Shown here one piece after another: positions 18,225-28,275 of a stretch of DNA of 64,000 bases. Location: the NCBI RefSeq assembly GCF_001672775.1, contig NZ_LZKJ01000049.1, positions 1 to 64,000 on the forward strand, given 5' to 3'. The notes beneath the pieces are model-generated. The model did not search any database. It was not told the origin of the DNA and was given only the letters and a program-made list of their open reading frames with translations. Made by a program: the position numbers and the translations under genes. The stretch is from Mycobacterium kyorinense (GTDB lineage: Bacteria; Actinomycetota; Actinomycetes; Mycobacteriales; Mycobacteriaceae). How positions within the stretch are numbered: position 1 is the stretch's first letter; every line of letters begins with the position of its first letter.

Positions 18225-19043
18225 ATGGAGACAGCGGACAGCGTGACCGGGCCCACAGGGGAATCGGCGGCGACGGCAACGGCCGAGTGGCCGGCAGAGT
18301 TGGCCGCCGTCCTCACCGGTGCGGTCGAGCAGGCTCGGACGGCCATAATCGAGTTCAGCGATGCCGACGTGGTCGGGGAATACCTGGGCGTCGGCTACGA
18401 GGGCCCAACCGCTGCCACTCACCGGTTTCTGGCCCACATGCCCGGCTATCAAGGGTGGCAGTGGGCCGTCGTCGTCGCTGCCTACCCCGGCGCCGACCAC
18501 GCCACCGTCAGCGAGGTCGTGCTGGTTCCGGGCCCGACGGCGCTGCTGGCACCGGAATGGGTGCCGTGGGATCAACGGGTCCGACCGGGCGACCTGGGTC
18601 CCGGAGATCTCCTCGCACCGCTGCCCGATGATCCGCGGCTGGTGCCGGGCTACCTGGCCAGCGGCGACCCGCAGGTCGACGACGTCGCCGCCGAGGTGGG
18701 ATTCGGGCGGCGGCGCGTGATGAGTGCCTGGGGCCGTTCGCAGGCGGCCGGCCGCTGGCACGACGGCGACTACGGCCCCAGTTCGCCGATGGCGCGCTCC
18801 ACCAAACGCGTGTGCCGCGACTGTGGCTTCTTCTTGCCCTTGGCGGGGTCGCTGGGCGCGATGTTCGGCGTTTGCGGCAACGAGATGTCGGCCGATGGTC
18901 ACGTCGTCGACCACGAGTACGGGTGCGGCGCGCATTCCGACACACCGGCGCCGGCCGGCAGCGGCTCGCCGGCATACGAGCCCTACGACGACGGGGTGCT
19001 CGACGTCGCCGAGAAACCCGCCGACGAACCTGCGGAGTCTTAG
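18225..19043 (+). CDS. DUF3027 protein (Rv0877-like) with zinc-binding cysteines
   Basis: This 272-residue acidic cytoplasmic protein matches DUF3027, an actinobacterial family without an assigned role. The C-terminal half has a cysteine/histidine cluster that looks like a metal site: VCRDCGFFLPLAG, then VCGNEMSADGHVVDHEYGCG. Basic and acidic faces alternate in the N-terminal half. In M. tuberculosis the gene is followed by PPE13; here the convergent SRPBCC gene overlaps its end by four bases instead. Confidence 0.85.
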   Translation: METADSVTGPTGESAATATAEWPAELAAVLTGAVEQARTAIIEFSDADVVGEYLGVGYEGPTAATHRFLAHMPGYQGWQWAVVVAAYPGADHATVSEVVLVPGPTALLAPEWVPWDQRVRPGDLGPGDLLAPLPDDPRLVPGYLASGDPQVDDVAAEVGFGRRRVMSAWGRSQAAGRWHDGDYGPSSPMARSTKRVCRDCGFFLPLAGSLGAMFGVCGNEMSADGHVVDHEYGCGAHSDTPAPAGSGSPAYEPYDDGVLDVAEKPADEPAES

Positions 19044-19495
19044 CCGTTCTCGGCGGCGGCTTTGATGTTGGCCAGCGAGACGTTCATTCCCTCGACCAGT
19101 TCCCGATCGAAGTTGTCCGACCCACCCATCAGTGCGTTCACCGTCAAGGTGGAGATTGCCTTGACCCCGTTTTCGGCGTGCCGGCTCTCGACCAGCCGGG
19201 TGCCCTCGGGGATCGACTGCAACTCGTAGCTCCAAATGGTGCCGTTGGCGTTGACCTTGAACGCCAGCTTCTGCTCGGGGATGACCTCGGTGACGGTGCA
19301 CGTCGTCGGCCAGAACAGGCGGTTGCGGCGGTTGAGGTTGAGGGTCCGGGTGCCCTGACGTAGCGGGCCGAGCGGCTTCATCCAGCGGCACTGCGGACTC
19401 CACTGCGGCATCCGGCGGAAATCCGACACCAACGACCAGACTTTGGCCACGGGTGCCTTGATGTCGATTTCTGCTTGCAATAGCGGCGCTGCCAT
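19040..19495 (-). CDS. SRPBCC (polyketide cyclase/START-like) protein
   Basis: This 151-residue protein has the SRPBCC fold pattern: an N-terminal strand (AEIDIKAPVAKVWSLVSDF), a long central sheet and a C-terminal amphipathic helix (FDRELVEGMNVSLANIKAAAE). These proteins form a cavity for hydrophobic ligands. A strong AGGAGG box directly upstream of the ATG at 19495 settles the start. I do not recall this gene between Rv0877 and Rv0879c in M. tuberculosis. Ligand and role are unknown. Confidence 0.85.
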   Translation of the reverse strand: MAAPLLQAEIDIKAPVAKVWSLVSDFRRMPQWSPQCRWMKPLGPLRQGTRTLNLNRRNRLFWPTTCTVTEVIPEQKLAFKVNANGTIWSYELQSIPEGTRLVESRHAENGVKAISTLTVNALMGGSDNFDRELVEGMNVSLANIKAAAENG

Positions 19496-19511
19496 TGAAC
19501 TGTCCCTCCTG

Positions 19512-19820
19512 CTAGTGGTCTTCGGTCGTTGGGTGAAAGCCACGCTGGGTCTGATTGAGCTGGGATGCGAACCCGATCTGTGCGCCGCGCGCGCCGCGGC
19601 GAGCAGCGTCTCGCTGCCAGAGGAAGATCGCGGTGCCCAGCAGTCCGACGCCCAGCCCCGCCAGCGTCACCGGTCGCCAACTTTCCAGGCTCGGCACGAC
19701 GAACGCGGCCGCCGCGGCGATCAGCCAGGCCAGCGCGCCCGCCGCGATCACGGGCCACACTTCCAGCAGCGCAACCGGCAGACGTGGCGGTTTGGGGCTT
19801 TGCCTCGGCTCGACGGACAT
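19512..19820 (-). CDS. DUF2530 membrane protein (Rv0879c-like)
   Basis: This 102-residue protein has two membrane helices, VWPVIAAGALAWLIAAAAAF and LAGLGVGLLGTAIFLW, with a short cytoplasmic tail rich in arginine. It matches DUF2530. The ATG at 19820 starts MSVEPRQ; a GTG three codons upstream is possible. It is divergent from the MarR gene at 19929, so the 108-base gap should hold both promoters. The role is not known. Confidence 0.8.
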   Translation of the reverse strand: MSVEPRQSPKPPRLPVALLEVWPVIAAGALAWLIAAAAAFVVPSLESWRPVTLAGLGVGLLGTAIFLWQRDAARRGARGAQIGFASQLNQTQRGFHPTTEDH

Positions 19821-19928
19821 CGAGATCACGCTAGCCCGGCGGCAAGCGGGCCATCAAACCGAGCCCGGCGCCGCACGTGTCGGTGATTCGCTGTTTACGA
19901 ACGGACGTTGTGTCGTAACCTTCGCGCT

Positions 19929-20360
19929 GTGATCAACGGCGATACGCGGCTGGCCAGCGACTTGTCGTTGGCAGTCATGCGGCTGGCCCGGCAACTCCGA
20001 TTTCGGCGCCCGCAGTCCCCGGTATCGCTGTCGCAGCTGTCGGCGTTGTCGACGCTGGCCAAAGACGGTCCGATGACGCCCGGTGCCTTGGCCTGTCGTG
20101 AACGCGTTCGGCCACCCTCGATGACCCGGGTAATCGCGTCGCTGGCCGATCTGGGGTTCGTCGACCGCGTCGCGCATCCCGACGACGGTCGGCAGGTGCT
20201 GGTCTCGGTGTCTGACGCCGGCAGTGAGCTGCTGGAGGCCGAATATCGGGCCAGCCAGGAGTGGCTCGCTCAGCGGCTGGCGGGACTGGACCGGGCCGAA
20301 CGGGACACGTTGCGCAATGCCGCAGACCTCATTTTGGCCCTGGTCGACGAAAGTCCGTGA
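19929..20360 (+). CDS. MarR-family transcriptional regulator (Rv0880-like)
   Basis: This 143-residue winged-helix regulator has the DNA-reading helix region [24 protein letters not shown] and the wing [20 protein letters not shown]. It closely resembles what I recall of Rv0880. MarR proteins act as dimers, and the ligand here is unknown. I start it at the GTG at 19929. The stop overlaps the GTG of the following methyltransferase gene, so the two are coupled. Confidence 0.92.
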   Translation: MINGDTRLASDLSLAVMRLARQLRFRRPQSPVSLSQLSALSTLAKDGPMTPGALACRERVRPPSMTRVIASLADLGFVDRVAHPDDGRQVLVSVSDAGSELLEAEYRASQEWLAQRLAGLDRAERDTLRNAADLILALVDESP

Positions 20361-21187
20361 GCACAGACCACGTCGTCGTCTGCGATATCGACGATCCCGG
20401 CGACCCGCGGCTGGACAACTTCCGGGATTTGAACAGCATCGATCGTCGCCCCGACCTTCCGACCGGCAAGGGTCTGGTCATCGCCGAGGGTGTGCTGGTG
20501 GTGCAGCGCATGTTGGCGTCCCGGTTTGCGCCGCTGGCGTTTCTGGGCACCGATCGCAGGCTCGCCGAGCTCCGCTCCGACCTGGCCGGCAACACCGCCC
20601 CGTACTATCGGGTCCGCGCGGAAGTGATGGCACAAGTGGTCGGGTTTCATCTCAACCGCGGCGTGCTGGCCGCCGCGCGTCGGGTGCCGGATCCGAGTGT
20701 CGCGCAGGTGATCGACGAAGCGCGGACCGTCGCGGTGCTCGAAGGCGTCAACGATCACGAGAACCTGGGTGCTATCTTTCGCAACGCGGCCGGCCTCGGC
20801 GTGGACGCGGTGGTGTTCGGTGCGGGATGCGCCGATCCGCTGTACCGGCGCGCCGTGCGGGTGTCCATGGGTCACGCGCTGTTAGTGCCGTACGCCCGGG
20901 CGGTCGAGTGGCCTGATGACCTAAACATTCTGCGGCAGAAGGGATTTCGACTGCTTGCCATGACCCCGGGCTGCGATACCAAGACGCTGGCCGCGGCGAT
21001 GCGCACGGTGCGTGACGACCCGGTGGCAGTGCTGGTGGGCGCCGAGGGACACGGACTGAGTCGTGCTGCGATGCAAGCAAGCGATTTACGGGTGCGCATT
21101 CCGATGTCGCGCGGCACCGACTCGCTCAACGTGGCTACCGCTGCGGCACTCGCCTTCTACGAACGCGCACGCGAGCAGCCAGGTTAA
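20357..21187 (+). CDS. SpoU/TrmH-family RNA 2'-O-methyltransferase (Rv0881-like)
   Basis: This 276-residue enzyme has the SPOUT motifs: motif 1 [15 protein letters not shown] with the catalytic-region Asn and Arg, motif 2 [13 protein letters not shown] and motif 3 [19 protein letters not shown]. It should methylate a ribose 2'-OH in rRNA or tRNA with SAM. The N-terminal 90 residues form a substrate-binding domain. The GTG at 20357 overlaps the MarR stop. The target nucleotide cannot be deduced. Confidence 0.92.
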   Translation: MSTDHVVVCDIDDPGDPRLDNFRDLNSIDRRPDLPTGKGLVIAEGVLVVQRMLASRFAPLAFLGTDRRLAELRSDLAGNTAPYYRVRAEVMAQVVGFHLNRGVLAAARRVPDPSVAQVIDEARTVAVLEGVNDHENLGAIFRNAAGLGVDAVVFGAGCADPLYRRAVRVSMGHALLVPYARAVEWPDDLNILRQKGFRLLAMTPGCDTKTLAAAMRTVRDDPVAVLVGAEGHGLSRAAMQASDLRVRIPMSRGTDSLNVATAAALAFYERAREQPG

Positions 21188-21196
21188 GCTCGGCTG

Positions 21197-21472
21197 GTGT
21201 CTGACGAAACCACGCCGTGGGCAACAGGTTTGACGGTGGCCGGGTTCGTCGCCGCAGTGATTGCCGTCGCGATCGTGGTGCTCAGCTTGGGGCTGGTTCG
21301 CGTGCATCCGGTACTGGCGGTCGGGCTCAACGTGGTCGCGGTCGGCGGTCTAGCGCCCACTCTGTGGGGGTGGCGCCGCACGCCAGTGTTGCGCTGGTTC
21401 GTGTTGGGCGCCGGAGTGGGTGTCACGGGCGCGTGGCTGGCCCTGCTGACGCTGGCGATGCTGGGGACGTAG
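21197..21472 (+). CDS. DUF2537 membrane protein (Rv0882-like)
   Basis: This 91-residue protein has two to three membrane helices (GFVAAVIAVAIVVLSLGLV, VLAVGLNVVAVGGLAPTLWG, GAGVGVTGAWLALLTLAML). It belongs to the DUF2537 family. It follows the methyltransferase gene by nine bases and is probably part of the same transcript. It is convergent with sepH, whose stop lies six bases away. The role is unknown. Confidence 0.8.
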   Translation: MSDETTPWATGLTVAGFVAAVIAVAIVVLSLGLVRVHPVLAVGLNVVAVGGLAPTLWGWRRTPVLRWFVLGAGVGVTGAWLALLTLAMLGT

Positions 21473-21478
21473 CGCAGA

Positions 21479-22246
21479 TCAGCGTTGTCCGCCGGAGCGG
21501 ACCCCCAGCAACACGTCCTCCCACGCCGGGACCGGCGGCTTGCCGCGACGCCCGCGCGCCGGCTCGCTCGGGGGGTCCGGTGCAGCGTCTTGCGCGGTCG
21601 GCGGTTCCGGTTCGTCGAAGTCCAACTGGGCGACCGGTGCCAGCGGCCGCAGGGGGCGATCGAAGTCGGGGTCAATCAGCTCATTGGCCGGGTCGTCGAT
21701 CGCGGTGACCGTCCCGCCATGCGCACCGGGGACGAACCGGAAATGCGCCAGGTTATCCGAGCGTCCGGCCTTCCAACCCAACTGCACCGTCCAGCGTCCA
21801 TCCTCGTTGCGCCAGGCATCCCACGTGGTGGCATCCGGGTTGAGGCCCCGCGCCACCAGCGCGGCGGTGATGGTTTCCAGCAGAGTCAGCACGGCGGGAC
21901 CGTCGGCCAGGACGGGATGTGCGGCGGTCGCCAGCTCAGCGGCGCGCGAACGTTCCAGCAGCACCGGGTGAGCGAACCGCTCGACCCGCGCGACGTCCAC
22001 CCCGGCAGCCGCGGCCACCTGCTCGACAGACGCGCCGGCGCGGATCCGGGCCTGAATCTCCTTGGGACGCAGCATGCTGGTGACCTCGATCTCGATCTGA
22101 GTTTGGCCCACCCGTGCCCCGTCACCGCGCACTGCGGCCCGCAACCGGTCGTCGAGCCGCAGGGTGAACTTGTCGGCCGGATTGTCGCTCTCGCAGATGA
22201 TGTGGTTGCCATCGACGTCGAGTCCGACAACTTTGAGTTCCCGCAT
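21479..22246 (-). CDS. sepH: Septation protein SepH
   Basis: This 255-residue protein matches the SepH (DUF3071) family, which binds FtsZ and promotes its assembly in actinobacteria. The N-terminal 70 residues (MRELKVVGLDVDGNHIICES) hold the conserved domain, and a helix-turn-helix-like segment follows (RPKEIQARIRAGASVEQVAAAAGVDVARVERFAHPV). The C-terminal part is disordered and ends in the conserved PAWEDVLLGVRSG. An AGGAGGT box fixes the ATG at 22246. It matches Rv0883c. Confidence 0.92.
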   Translation of the reverse strand: MRELKVVGLDVDGNHIICESDNPADKFTLRLDDRLRAAVRGDGARVGQTQIEIEVTSMLRPKEIQARIRAGASVEQVAAAAGVDVARVERFAHPVLLERSRAAELATAAHPVLADGPAVLTLLETITAALVARGLNPDATTWDAWRNEDGRWTVQLGWKAGRSDNLAHFRFVPGAHGGTVTAIDDPANELIDPDFDRPLRPLAPVAQLDFDEPEPPTAQDAAPDPPSEPARGRRGKPPVPAWEDVLLGVRSGGQR

Positions 22247-22336
22247 GGCGACCTCCTCCGAGCCGTTGCATCCGACCCGATTGGTGCGCACTTTAGTGCA
22301 GCGACCGACCGTTACCGTTGTGACACGCCGCCCGGC

Positions 22337-23497
<1,161 letters not shown>

Positions 23498-23577
23498 TCA
23501 TGGTCGTCGTTCGCTGCTACACCACAGTGTTCGCACGGGTCTGGAAAGTTTGCGATACCTGCGGTACTGTCTAGACA

Positions 23578-23589
23578 TTAGACGTCTAA
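23578..23589. promoter_or_regulatory. Perfect palindrome TTAGACGTCTAA upstream of the AurF-like gene
   Basis: This 12-bp perfect palindrome lies 27 bases before the ATG at 23616. A second short palindrome, GTCTAGAC, abuts it at 23569-23576, so the TAGAC/GTCTA half-site occurs four times in 21 bases. Such clusters near a start are typical of TetR-type repressor sites. The cognate regulator is not in the window. Confidence 0.5.
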
Positions 23590-23615
23590 ATGTAAACCGC
23601 ATCAGGAGACCGGGA

Positions 23616-24650
23616 ATGGCTCAGAAGATGGCTCGGACGAAGATGGTACGGCGCTGGCGCCGCAACATGGATGTCCAGGACGACCAGCAGTACGTGGACA
23701 TGCTGAACACGTTGTCCGAGGGGTCGGTGCGGCGCAACTTCAACCCGTACACCGACATCGACTGGAAGTCACCCGAGTTCGCAGTCACCGACAACGACCC
23801 GCGTTGGAAACTGCCGGCGACCGATCCGTTGGGCCGCCACCCCTGGTACCAGGCGCAGTCCGACGAACGCCAGATTCAGATCGGCATGTGGCGGCAGGCG
23901 AACGTCGCCAAGGTCGGCTTGCACTTCGAGTCGATCCTGATTCGCGGCCTGATGGAATACGCCTTCTGGGTGCCCAACGGCTCACCGGAGTATCGGTACT
24001 GCCTGCACGAGGCCGTCGAAGAGTGCAACCACACCATGATGTTCCAGGAGATGGTGAACCACATCGGGGCCGACGTGCCCGGCATGCCACGGCTGCTGAA
24101 ATGGGTTCAGCCGTTGATCCCGTTGGTCGCCGGCCCACTGCCGATCCCGTTCTGGTTCGGCATCCTCGCGGGTGAGGAGCCCATCGACCACACGCAGAAG
24201 AACGTGCTGCGCGAGGGCAAAGAGCTGCACCCGATCATGGAACGGGTGATGGCCATTCACGTCGCCGAAGAGGCGCGCCACATCTCGTTTGCCCACGAGT
24301 ACCTACGCAAGCGTGTCCCGGACCTGCCGCGCCGCAAGCGGTTCTGGCTGTCACTGTTTGTTCCCGTGACCATGCGGATCCTGTGCTCGGCAATCGTGGT
24401 GCCCCCGAAGGCCTTCTGGCGTGAGTTCGATATTCCTCGTCAGGTGCGCAAGGACGTGTTCTTCCGCTCGCCGGAGTCGCAGCAGATGCTCCGCGACATG
24501 TTCGGCGATGTGCGGATGCTGTGTCACGACACCGGGTTGATGAACCCGGTCGCCAAGTTGATATGGCGGATCTGCAAGATCAACGGTAAGCCGTCGCGTT
24601 ACCGCAGCGAGCCAGCGCGCCAGCATTTGGCCGCGGTGCCGGCTGCCTGA
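23616..24650 (+). CDS. AurF-like diiron oxygenase (Rv0885-like)
   Basis: This 344-residue protein matches the AurF-like diiron family, which includes N-oxygenases. Ligand-like motifs are YCLHEAVEECNHTMMF and, later, HVAEEARHISFAHEYL, both carrying the E-x-x-H pattern on helices. Earlier a conserved Glu lies in the GLHFESILIRGLMEYAF helix. The substrate in mycobacteria is not known. The ATG at 23616 follows an AGGAGA box. fprB begins 16 bases after the stop, so its ferredoxin-reductase could supply electrons to this oxygenase. Confidence 0.85.
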   Translation: MAQKMARTKMVRRWRRNMDVQDDQQYVDMLNTLSEGSVRRNFNPYTDIDWKSPEFAVTDNDPRWKLPATDPLGRHPWYQAQSDERQIQIGMWRQANVAKVGLHFESILIRGLMEYAFWVPNGSPEYRYCLHEAVEECNHTMMFQEMVNHIGADVPGMPRLLKWVQPLIPLVAGPLPIPFWFGILAGEEPIDHTQKNVLREGKELHPIMERVMAIHVAEEARHISFAHEYLRKRVPDLPRRKRFWLSLFVPVTMRILCSAIVVPPKAFWREFDIPRQVRKDVFFRSPESQQMLRDMFGDVRMLCHDTGLMNPVAKLIWRICKINGKPSRYRSEPARQHLAAVPAA

Positions 24651-24666
24651 CAGTCCCGGTTGTTTC

Positions 24667-26361
24667 ATGCCGCACGTTATTACCCAGTCGTGCTGCAACG
24701 ACGGGTCCTGTGTCTTCGCTTGTCCGGTGAACTGCATTCACCCCACACCGGACGAGCCGGGTTTCGCCACCTCCGAGATGCTCTACATCGACCCGGTGGC
24801 CTGCGTGGACTGCGGAGCCTGCGTGAGCGCCTGCCCGGTGGGAGCCATTGCGCCCGATACCCGGCTGGAGCCCAAGCAACTGCCGTTCGTCGAGATCAAC
24901 TCGTCGTTTTATCCGGATCGGCCCGCTGATGTGAAGCTGCCGCCGACCTCCAAGCTGGCCCCGGTTATTCCGGCATCGGAGGTGCATGCCCGGGGCTGCC
25001 CGCTGACCGTGGCGATCGTCGGCTCCGGGCCGGCAGCGATGTACGCCGCCGACGAGCTGCTCACTCAGCCCAACGTGCGGGTCAACGTCTTCGAAAAGCT
25101 GCCCACCCCTTATGGATTGGTTCGCGCCGGGGTGGCGCCGGATCATCAAAACACCAAACGGGTGACTCGGCTGTTCGATCAGGTCGCCGACCGTCGGGGC
25201 TTTCAGTTCTTTCTCAACGTGGAAGTCGGTAAGCATGTGAGCCACGCGGATCTGCTGGCTCATCACCACGCCGTGGTGTATGCCGTTGGCGCGCCCAATG
25301 ACCGACGCCTCGAGATCGACGGGATGGGCCTTCCGGGCACCGGCACCGCGACGGAGATGGTGGCGTGGTACAACGGTCATCCCGATTTCACTGATCTGCC
25401 AGTCGATTTGAGCCATGAGCGAGTGGTCATCGTCGGCAACGGCAATGTTGCGCTCGATGTTGCCCGCGTTCTCACGGCCGATCCCGATCAGCTGGCGAGC
25501 ACCGATATCTCCGACCACGCGTTGGACGTGCTCCGCGCGTCGCGGGTACAGGAGGTGGTGATCGCTGCCCGGCGCGGACCCGCACAGTCGGCGTTCACGC
25601 TGCCGGAGCTGATCGGGTTGACCACCAGTGCCGACGTGGTGCTCGACGCTGCCGACCACGAGCTGGTGCGCCGCGACCTTGCGAGCGCCTCCGACAGATT
25701 GACCCGGCAGAAGCTGGACATCCTCAGCAAGCTCGGCGACGCCTCGGCGGTGCCGTCGAGACCGCGGATCCGGCTGGCCTATCAGCTCACCCCCGCGCGT
25801 GTCCTCGGCGAGCAGCGCGCCAGCGGGATGGAGTTCACGGTCACCGGCACCGATGAGGTGCGCCAGTTGGACGCTGGACTGCTTTTGACGTCAATCGGCT
25901 ACCACGGCAATGCGATTCGTGATCTGCCGTTCGACGATGCCGCTGGGGTAGTGCCGAACGAGGAGGGCCGCGTCGTCGATCCGGACTCGGGGCAACCGGT
26001 GACCGGCGCGTACGTGGCCGGCTGGATCAAGCGCGGACCGACCGGGTTCATCGGCACCAACAAGTCCTGCTCCCTGCACACCGTGCAGGCGTTGGTCGCC
26101 GACTTCAACGACGGGCTGCTCGCCGATCCGCAAGCCGGGCCGCGGGCATTGGCCCGGTTGGTACACGCGCGTCGGCCCGAGGTTATCGACGCCGCCGGTT
26201 GGCACGCGATCGACACCGCTGAGATTGCGCGCGGCGCCGCCGATGACCGGCCCCGGGACAAGTTCACTGCGGTCGACGACATGCTGGCGATCGCGGCCAC
26301 CGCGCCCAGGCCGTCGGTGGGCCGACGACTGTTCCATGCGCTGGTGGACCGAATCTCCTAG
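24667..26361 (+). CDS. fprB: Ferredoxin/ferredoxin-NADP reductase FprB
   Basis: This 564-residue fusion has an N-terminal ferredoxin and a C-terminal adrenodoxin-reductase-like flavoprotein. The ferredoxin part has CNDGSCVFACPVNCIHP and CVDCGACVSACPVGAIAP, the arrangement of a 7Fe type. FAD binding follows at LTVAIVGSGPAAMYAADEL (about residue 115), then PYGLVRAGVAPDHQNTK and the NADPH motif VVIVGNGNVALDVARVL. The C-terminal GWIKRGPTGFIGTNKSC is conserved. It transfers electrons from NADPH to ferredoxins or cytochromes P450. It matches Rv0886. Confidence 0.95.
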   Translation: MPHVITQSCCNDGSCVFACPVNCIHPTPDEPGFATSEMLYIDPVACVDCGACVSACPVGAIAPDTRLEPKQLPFVEINSSFYPDRPADVKLPPTSKLAPVIPASEVHARGCPLTVAIVGSGPAAMYAADELLTQPNVRVNVFEKLPTPYGLVRAGVAPDHQNTKRVTRLFDQVADRRGFQFFLNVEVGKHVSHADLLAHHHAVVYAVGAPNDRRLEIDGMGLPGTGTATEMVAWYNGHPDFTDLPVDLSHERVVIVGNGNVALDVARVLTADPDQLASTDISDHALDVLRASRVQEVVIAARRGPAQSAFTLPELIGLTTSADVVLDAADHELVRRDLASASDRLTRQKLDILSKLGDASAVPSRPRIRLAYQLTPARVLGEQRASGMEFTVTGTDEVRQLDAGLLLTSIGYHGNAIRDLPFDDAAGVVPNEEGRVVDPDSGQPVTGAYVAGWIKRGPTGFIGTNKSCSLHTVQALVADFNDGLLADPQAGPRALARLVHARRPEVIDAAGWHAIDTAEIARGAADDRPRDKFTAVDDMLAIAATAPRPSVGRRLFHALVDRIS

Positions 26362-26383
26362 GCGCCACGGTCATCGCGGCGGA

Positions 26384-27505
26384 CTAGGAGGCCTTGTGAA
26401 CCTGGTCCCAGCCCTCCACGGATTCGGGGCTCCGCGGCTCCGGGCCGACATAGATGGCCGACGGGCGGACCAGCTTGCCCAGCTTCTTCTGCTCGAGAAT
26501 GTGAGCACACCACCCGGCGGTGCGGCCGCAGGTGAACATCGCCGGCATCATGTTGGCCGGCACGCGGGCGAAGTCCAGGATCACTGCGGCCCAGAATTCG
26601 ACGTTGGTCTCGATCGCGCGATCCGGCCGCCGCTCGCGCAGTTCGGACAAGGCCGCCTGCTCGACCGCTAGCGCCACCTCGTAGCGCGGCGCGCCCAATC
26701 GCTTGGCGGTGGCGCGCAACACCCGGGCGCGCGGATCCTCCGCACGGTAGACCCGGTGACCGAATCCCATCAGCTTCTCGCCGCGGTCCAAGATGCCCTT
26801 GACCAGACCACGCGCATCGTCGGTGCGCTCGACCTCTTCGAGCATCGGCAGCACCCGGGCCGGCGCACCGCCGTGCAACGGGCCGCTCATCGCCCCGATC
26901 GCTCCTGACAGCGCGGCGGCCACGTCGGCACCGGTCGAGGCGATCACCCGCGCGGTGAACGTCGAGGCGTTCATGCCGTGCTCGGCGGCCGACACCCAGT
27001 AGGCGTCGATGGCCTCGACGTGCCGCGGGTCTGGCTCGCCCTGCCATCGAGTCATGAAACGCGCTGTGACCGTGCGACATTCGTCGATCACACGCTGGGG
27101 CACCGCGGGCTGGTAGATGCCGCGCGCCGATTGGGCCACGTAGGACAGCGCCATCACCGACGCCCGCGCCAGCTGAGCGCGGGCGGTCTCGTCGTCGATG
27201 TCCAGCAGGGGCTGGTATCCCCAGATCGGTGCCAGCATCGCCAGGCCCGCCTGCACGTCGACCCGCACGTCGCCGGTGTGGATCGGCAGCGGGAACGGTT
27301 CGGCCGGCGGCAAACCGTGACCGAATTTTCCGTCGACCAGCAGCGCCCACGCGTCACCGAAGGTGACCTGTTGGCTGACCAAATCCTCGATATCCACGCC
27401 GCGATAGCGCAGCGCGCCGCCGTCCTTGTCCGGTTCGGCAATCTCGGTAGTGAATGCCACCACACCATCGAGGCCGGCAACGAAATTCTCCGGGACCACA
27501 GTCAT
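26384..27505 (-). CDS. citA: Citrate synthase 2 CitA
   Basis: This 373-residue enzyme joins acetyl-CoA and oxaloacetate. The catalytic His region AAEHGMNASTFTARVIAS, LHGGAPARVL, GFGHRVYRAEDPRA and the late Asp-containing NVEFWAAVILDFARVP are all present. It is the second citrate synthase here; gltA2 is 2 kb to the right, on the other strand. It matches citA (Rv0889c). It is convergent with fprB, with a 22-base gap. The M. tuberculosis genes Rv0887c and Rv0888 that I recall between them are absent. Confidence 0.93.
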   Translation of the reverse strand: MTVVPENFVAGLDGVVAFTTEIAEPDKDGGALRYRGVDIEDLVSQQVTFGDAWALLVDGKFGHGLPPAEPFPLPIHTGDVRVDVQAGLAMLAPIWGYQPLLDIDDETARAQLARASVMALSYVAQSARGIYQPAVPQRVIDECRTVTARFMTRWQGEPDPRHVEAIDAYWVSAAEHGMNASTFTARVIASTGADVAAALSGAIGAMSGPLHGGAPARVLPMLEEVERTDDARGLVKGILDRGEKLMGFGHRVYRAEDPRARVLRATAKRLGAPRYEVALAVEQAALSELRERRPDRAIETNVEFWAAVILDFARVPANMMPAMFTCGRTAGWCAHILEQKKLGKLVRPSAIYVGPEPRSPESVEGWDQVHKAS

Positions 27506-27588
27506 AGGTAAATTCTCGCACCCCGCTTCGGGACCGTTGCTACCGGCCGGTAATCAACGGGCGGTGACCCGGGCGGTAGCGTTGACCG

Positions 27589-28245
27589 GTGGCAGGTCTA
27601 GACAACGAGCACCTGGCGGCAATGCGAGTGGAATACGGGTCAGAGAAAGACGGCAGCGACGACCTCGACGAGAAATGGCTCGGCGAGGGTTGGCTTGCGT
27701 TGTTCTGCAAGTGGATCGACGATGCCGAACGCGCAGGGATTCCCGAGCCCAACGCCATGGTGTTGGCTACCGTCGAGTCCGGGAGGCCGGTGAGCCGGTC
27801 GGTGCTGTGCAAGCATGTCGACGAGGACGGCCTGACCTTCTACACCAACTACGACTCGGCCAAAGGCGTCGAACTTGCCGCCACGCCGTACGCGTCGGCG
27901 ACTTTTCCGTGGTATCAGCTGGGCCGGCAATTCCACATCCGCGGCCCGGTCACCAAAGTGGATCCGCAGACTACTGAAGACTACTGGTCGAAACGGCCCC
28001 GCGGTTCGCAGCTGGGCGCGTGGGCGTCGCAGCAGTCCCGGCCCATCGCGTCGCGTGCCGCGCTGCTCGATCAGCTCGCCGAGGTGACCGTGCGCTTCGC
28101 CGACACCGAGCACATCCCAGTCCCGCCCACCTGGGGCGGCTACCGCATCGCACCCGACGTAGTGGAATTCTGGCAGGGCCGAGAAAACCGGGTACACAAC
28201 CGAATTCGCGTGACCGGCGATCGTATCGAGCGCCTGCAGCCGTAA
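27589..28245 (+). CDS. pdxH: Pyridoxamine 5'-phosphate oxidase PdxH
   Basis: This 218-residue FMN enzyme oxidises pyridoxamine- or pyridoxine-phosphate to PLP. The FMN-binding [20 protein letters not shown], the [14 protein letters not shown] strand, [19 protein letters not shown] and the C-terminal [14 protein letters not shown] are the full-length family signatures. GTG at 27589 is the assumed start; an ATG eleven codons downstream is possible. The divergent gap to citA is only 83 bases. In M. tuberculosis the pdxH gene I recall (Rv2607) is elsewhere. Confidence 0.92.
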   Translation: MAGLDNEHLAAMRVEYGSEKDGSDDLDEKWLGEGWLALFCKWIDDAERAGIPEPNAMVLATVESGRPVSRSVLCKHVDEDGLTFYTNYDSAKGVELAATPYASATFPWYQLGRQFHIRGPVTKVDPQTTEDYWSKRPRGSQLGAWASQQSRPIASRAALLDQLAEVTVRFADTEHIPVPPTWGGYRIAPDVVEFWQGRENRVHNRIRVTGDRIERLQP

Positions 28246-28275
28246 GCCCGACGACGATGCAGAGCGCGCAGCGCG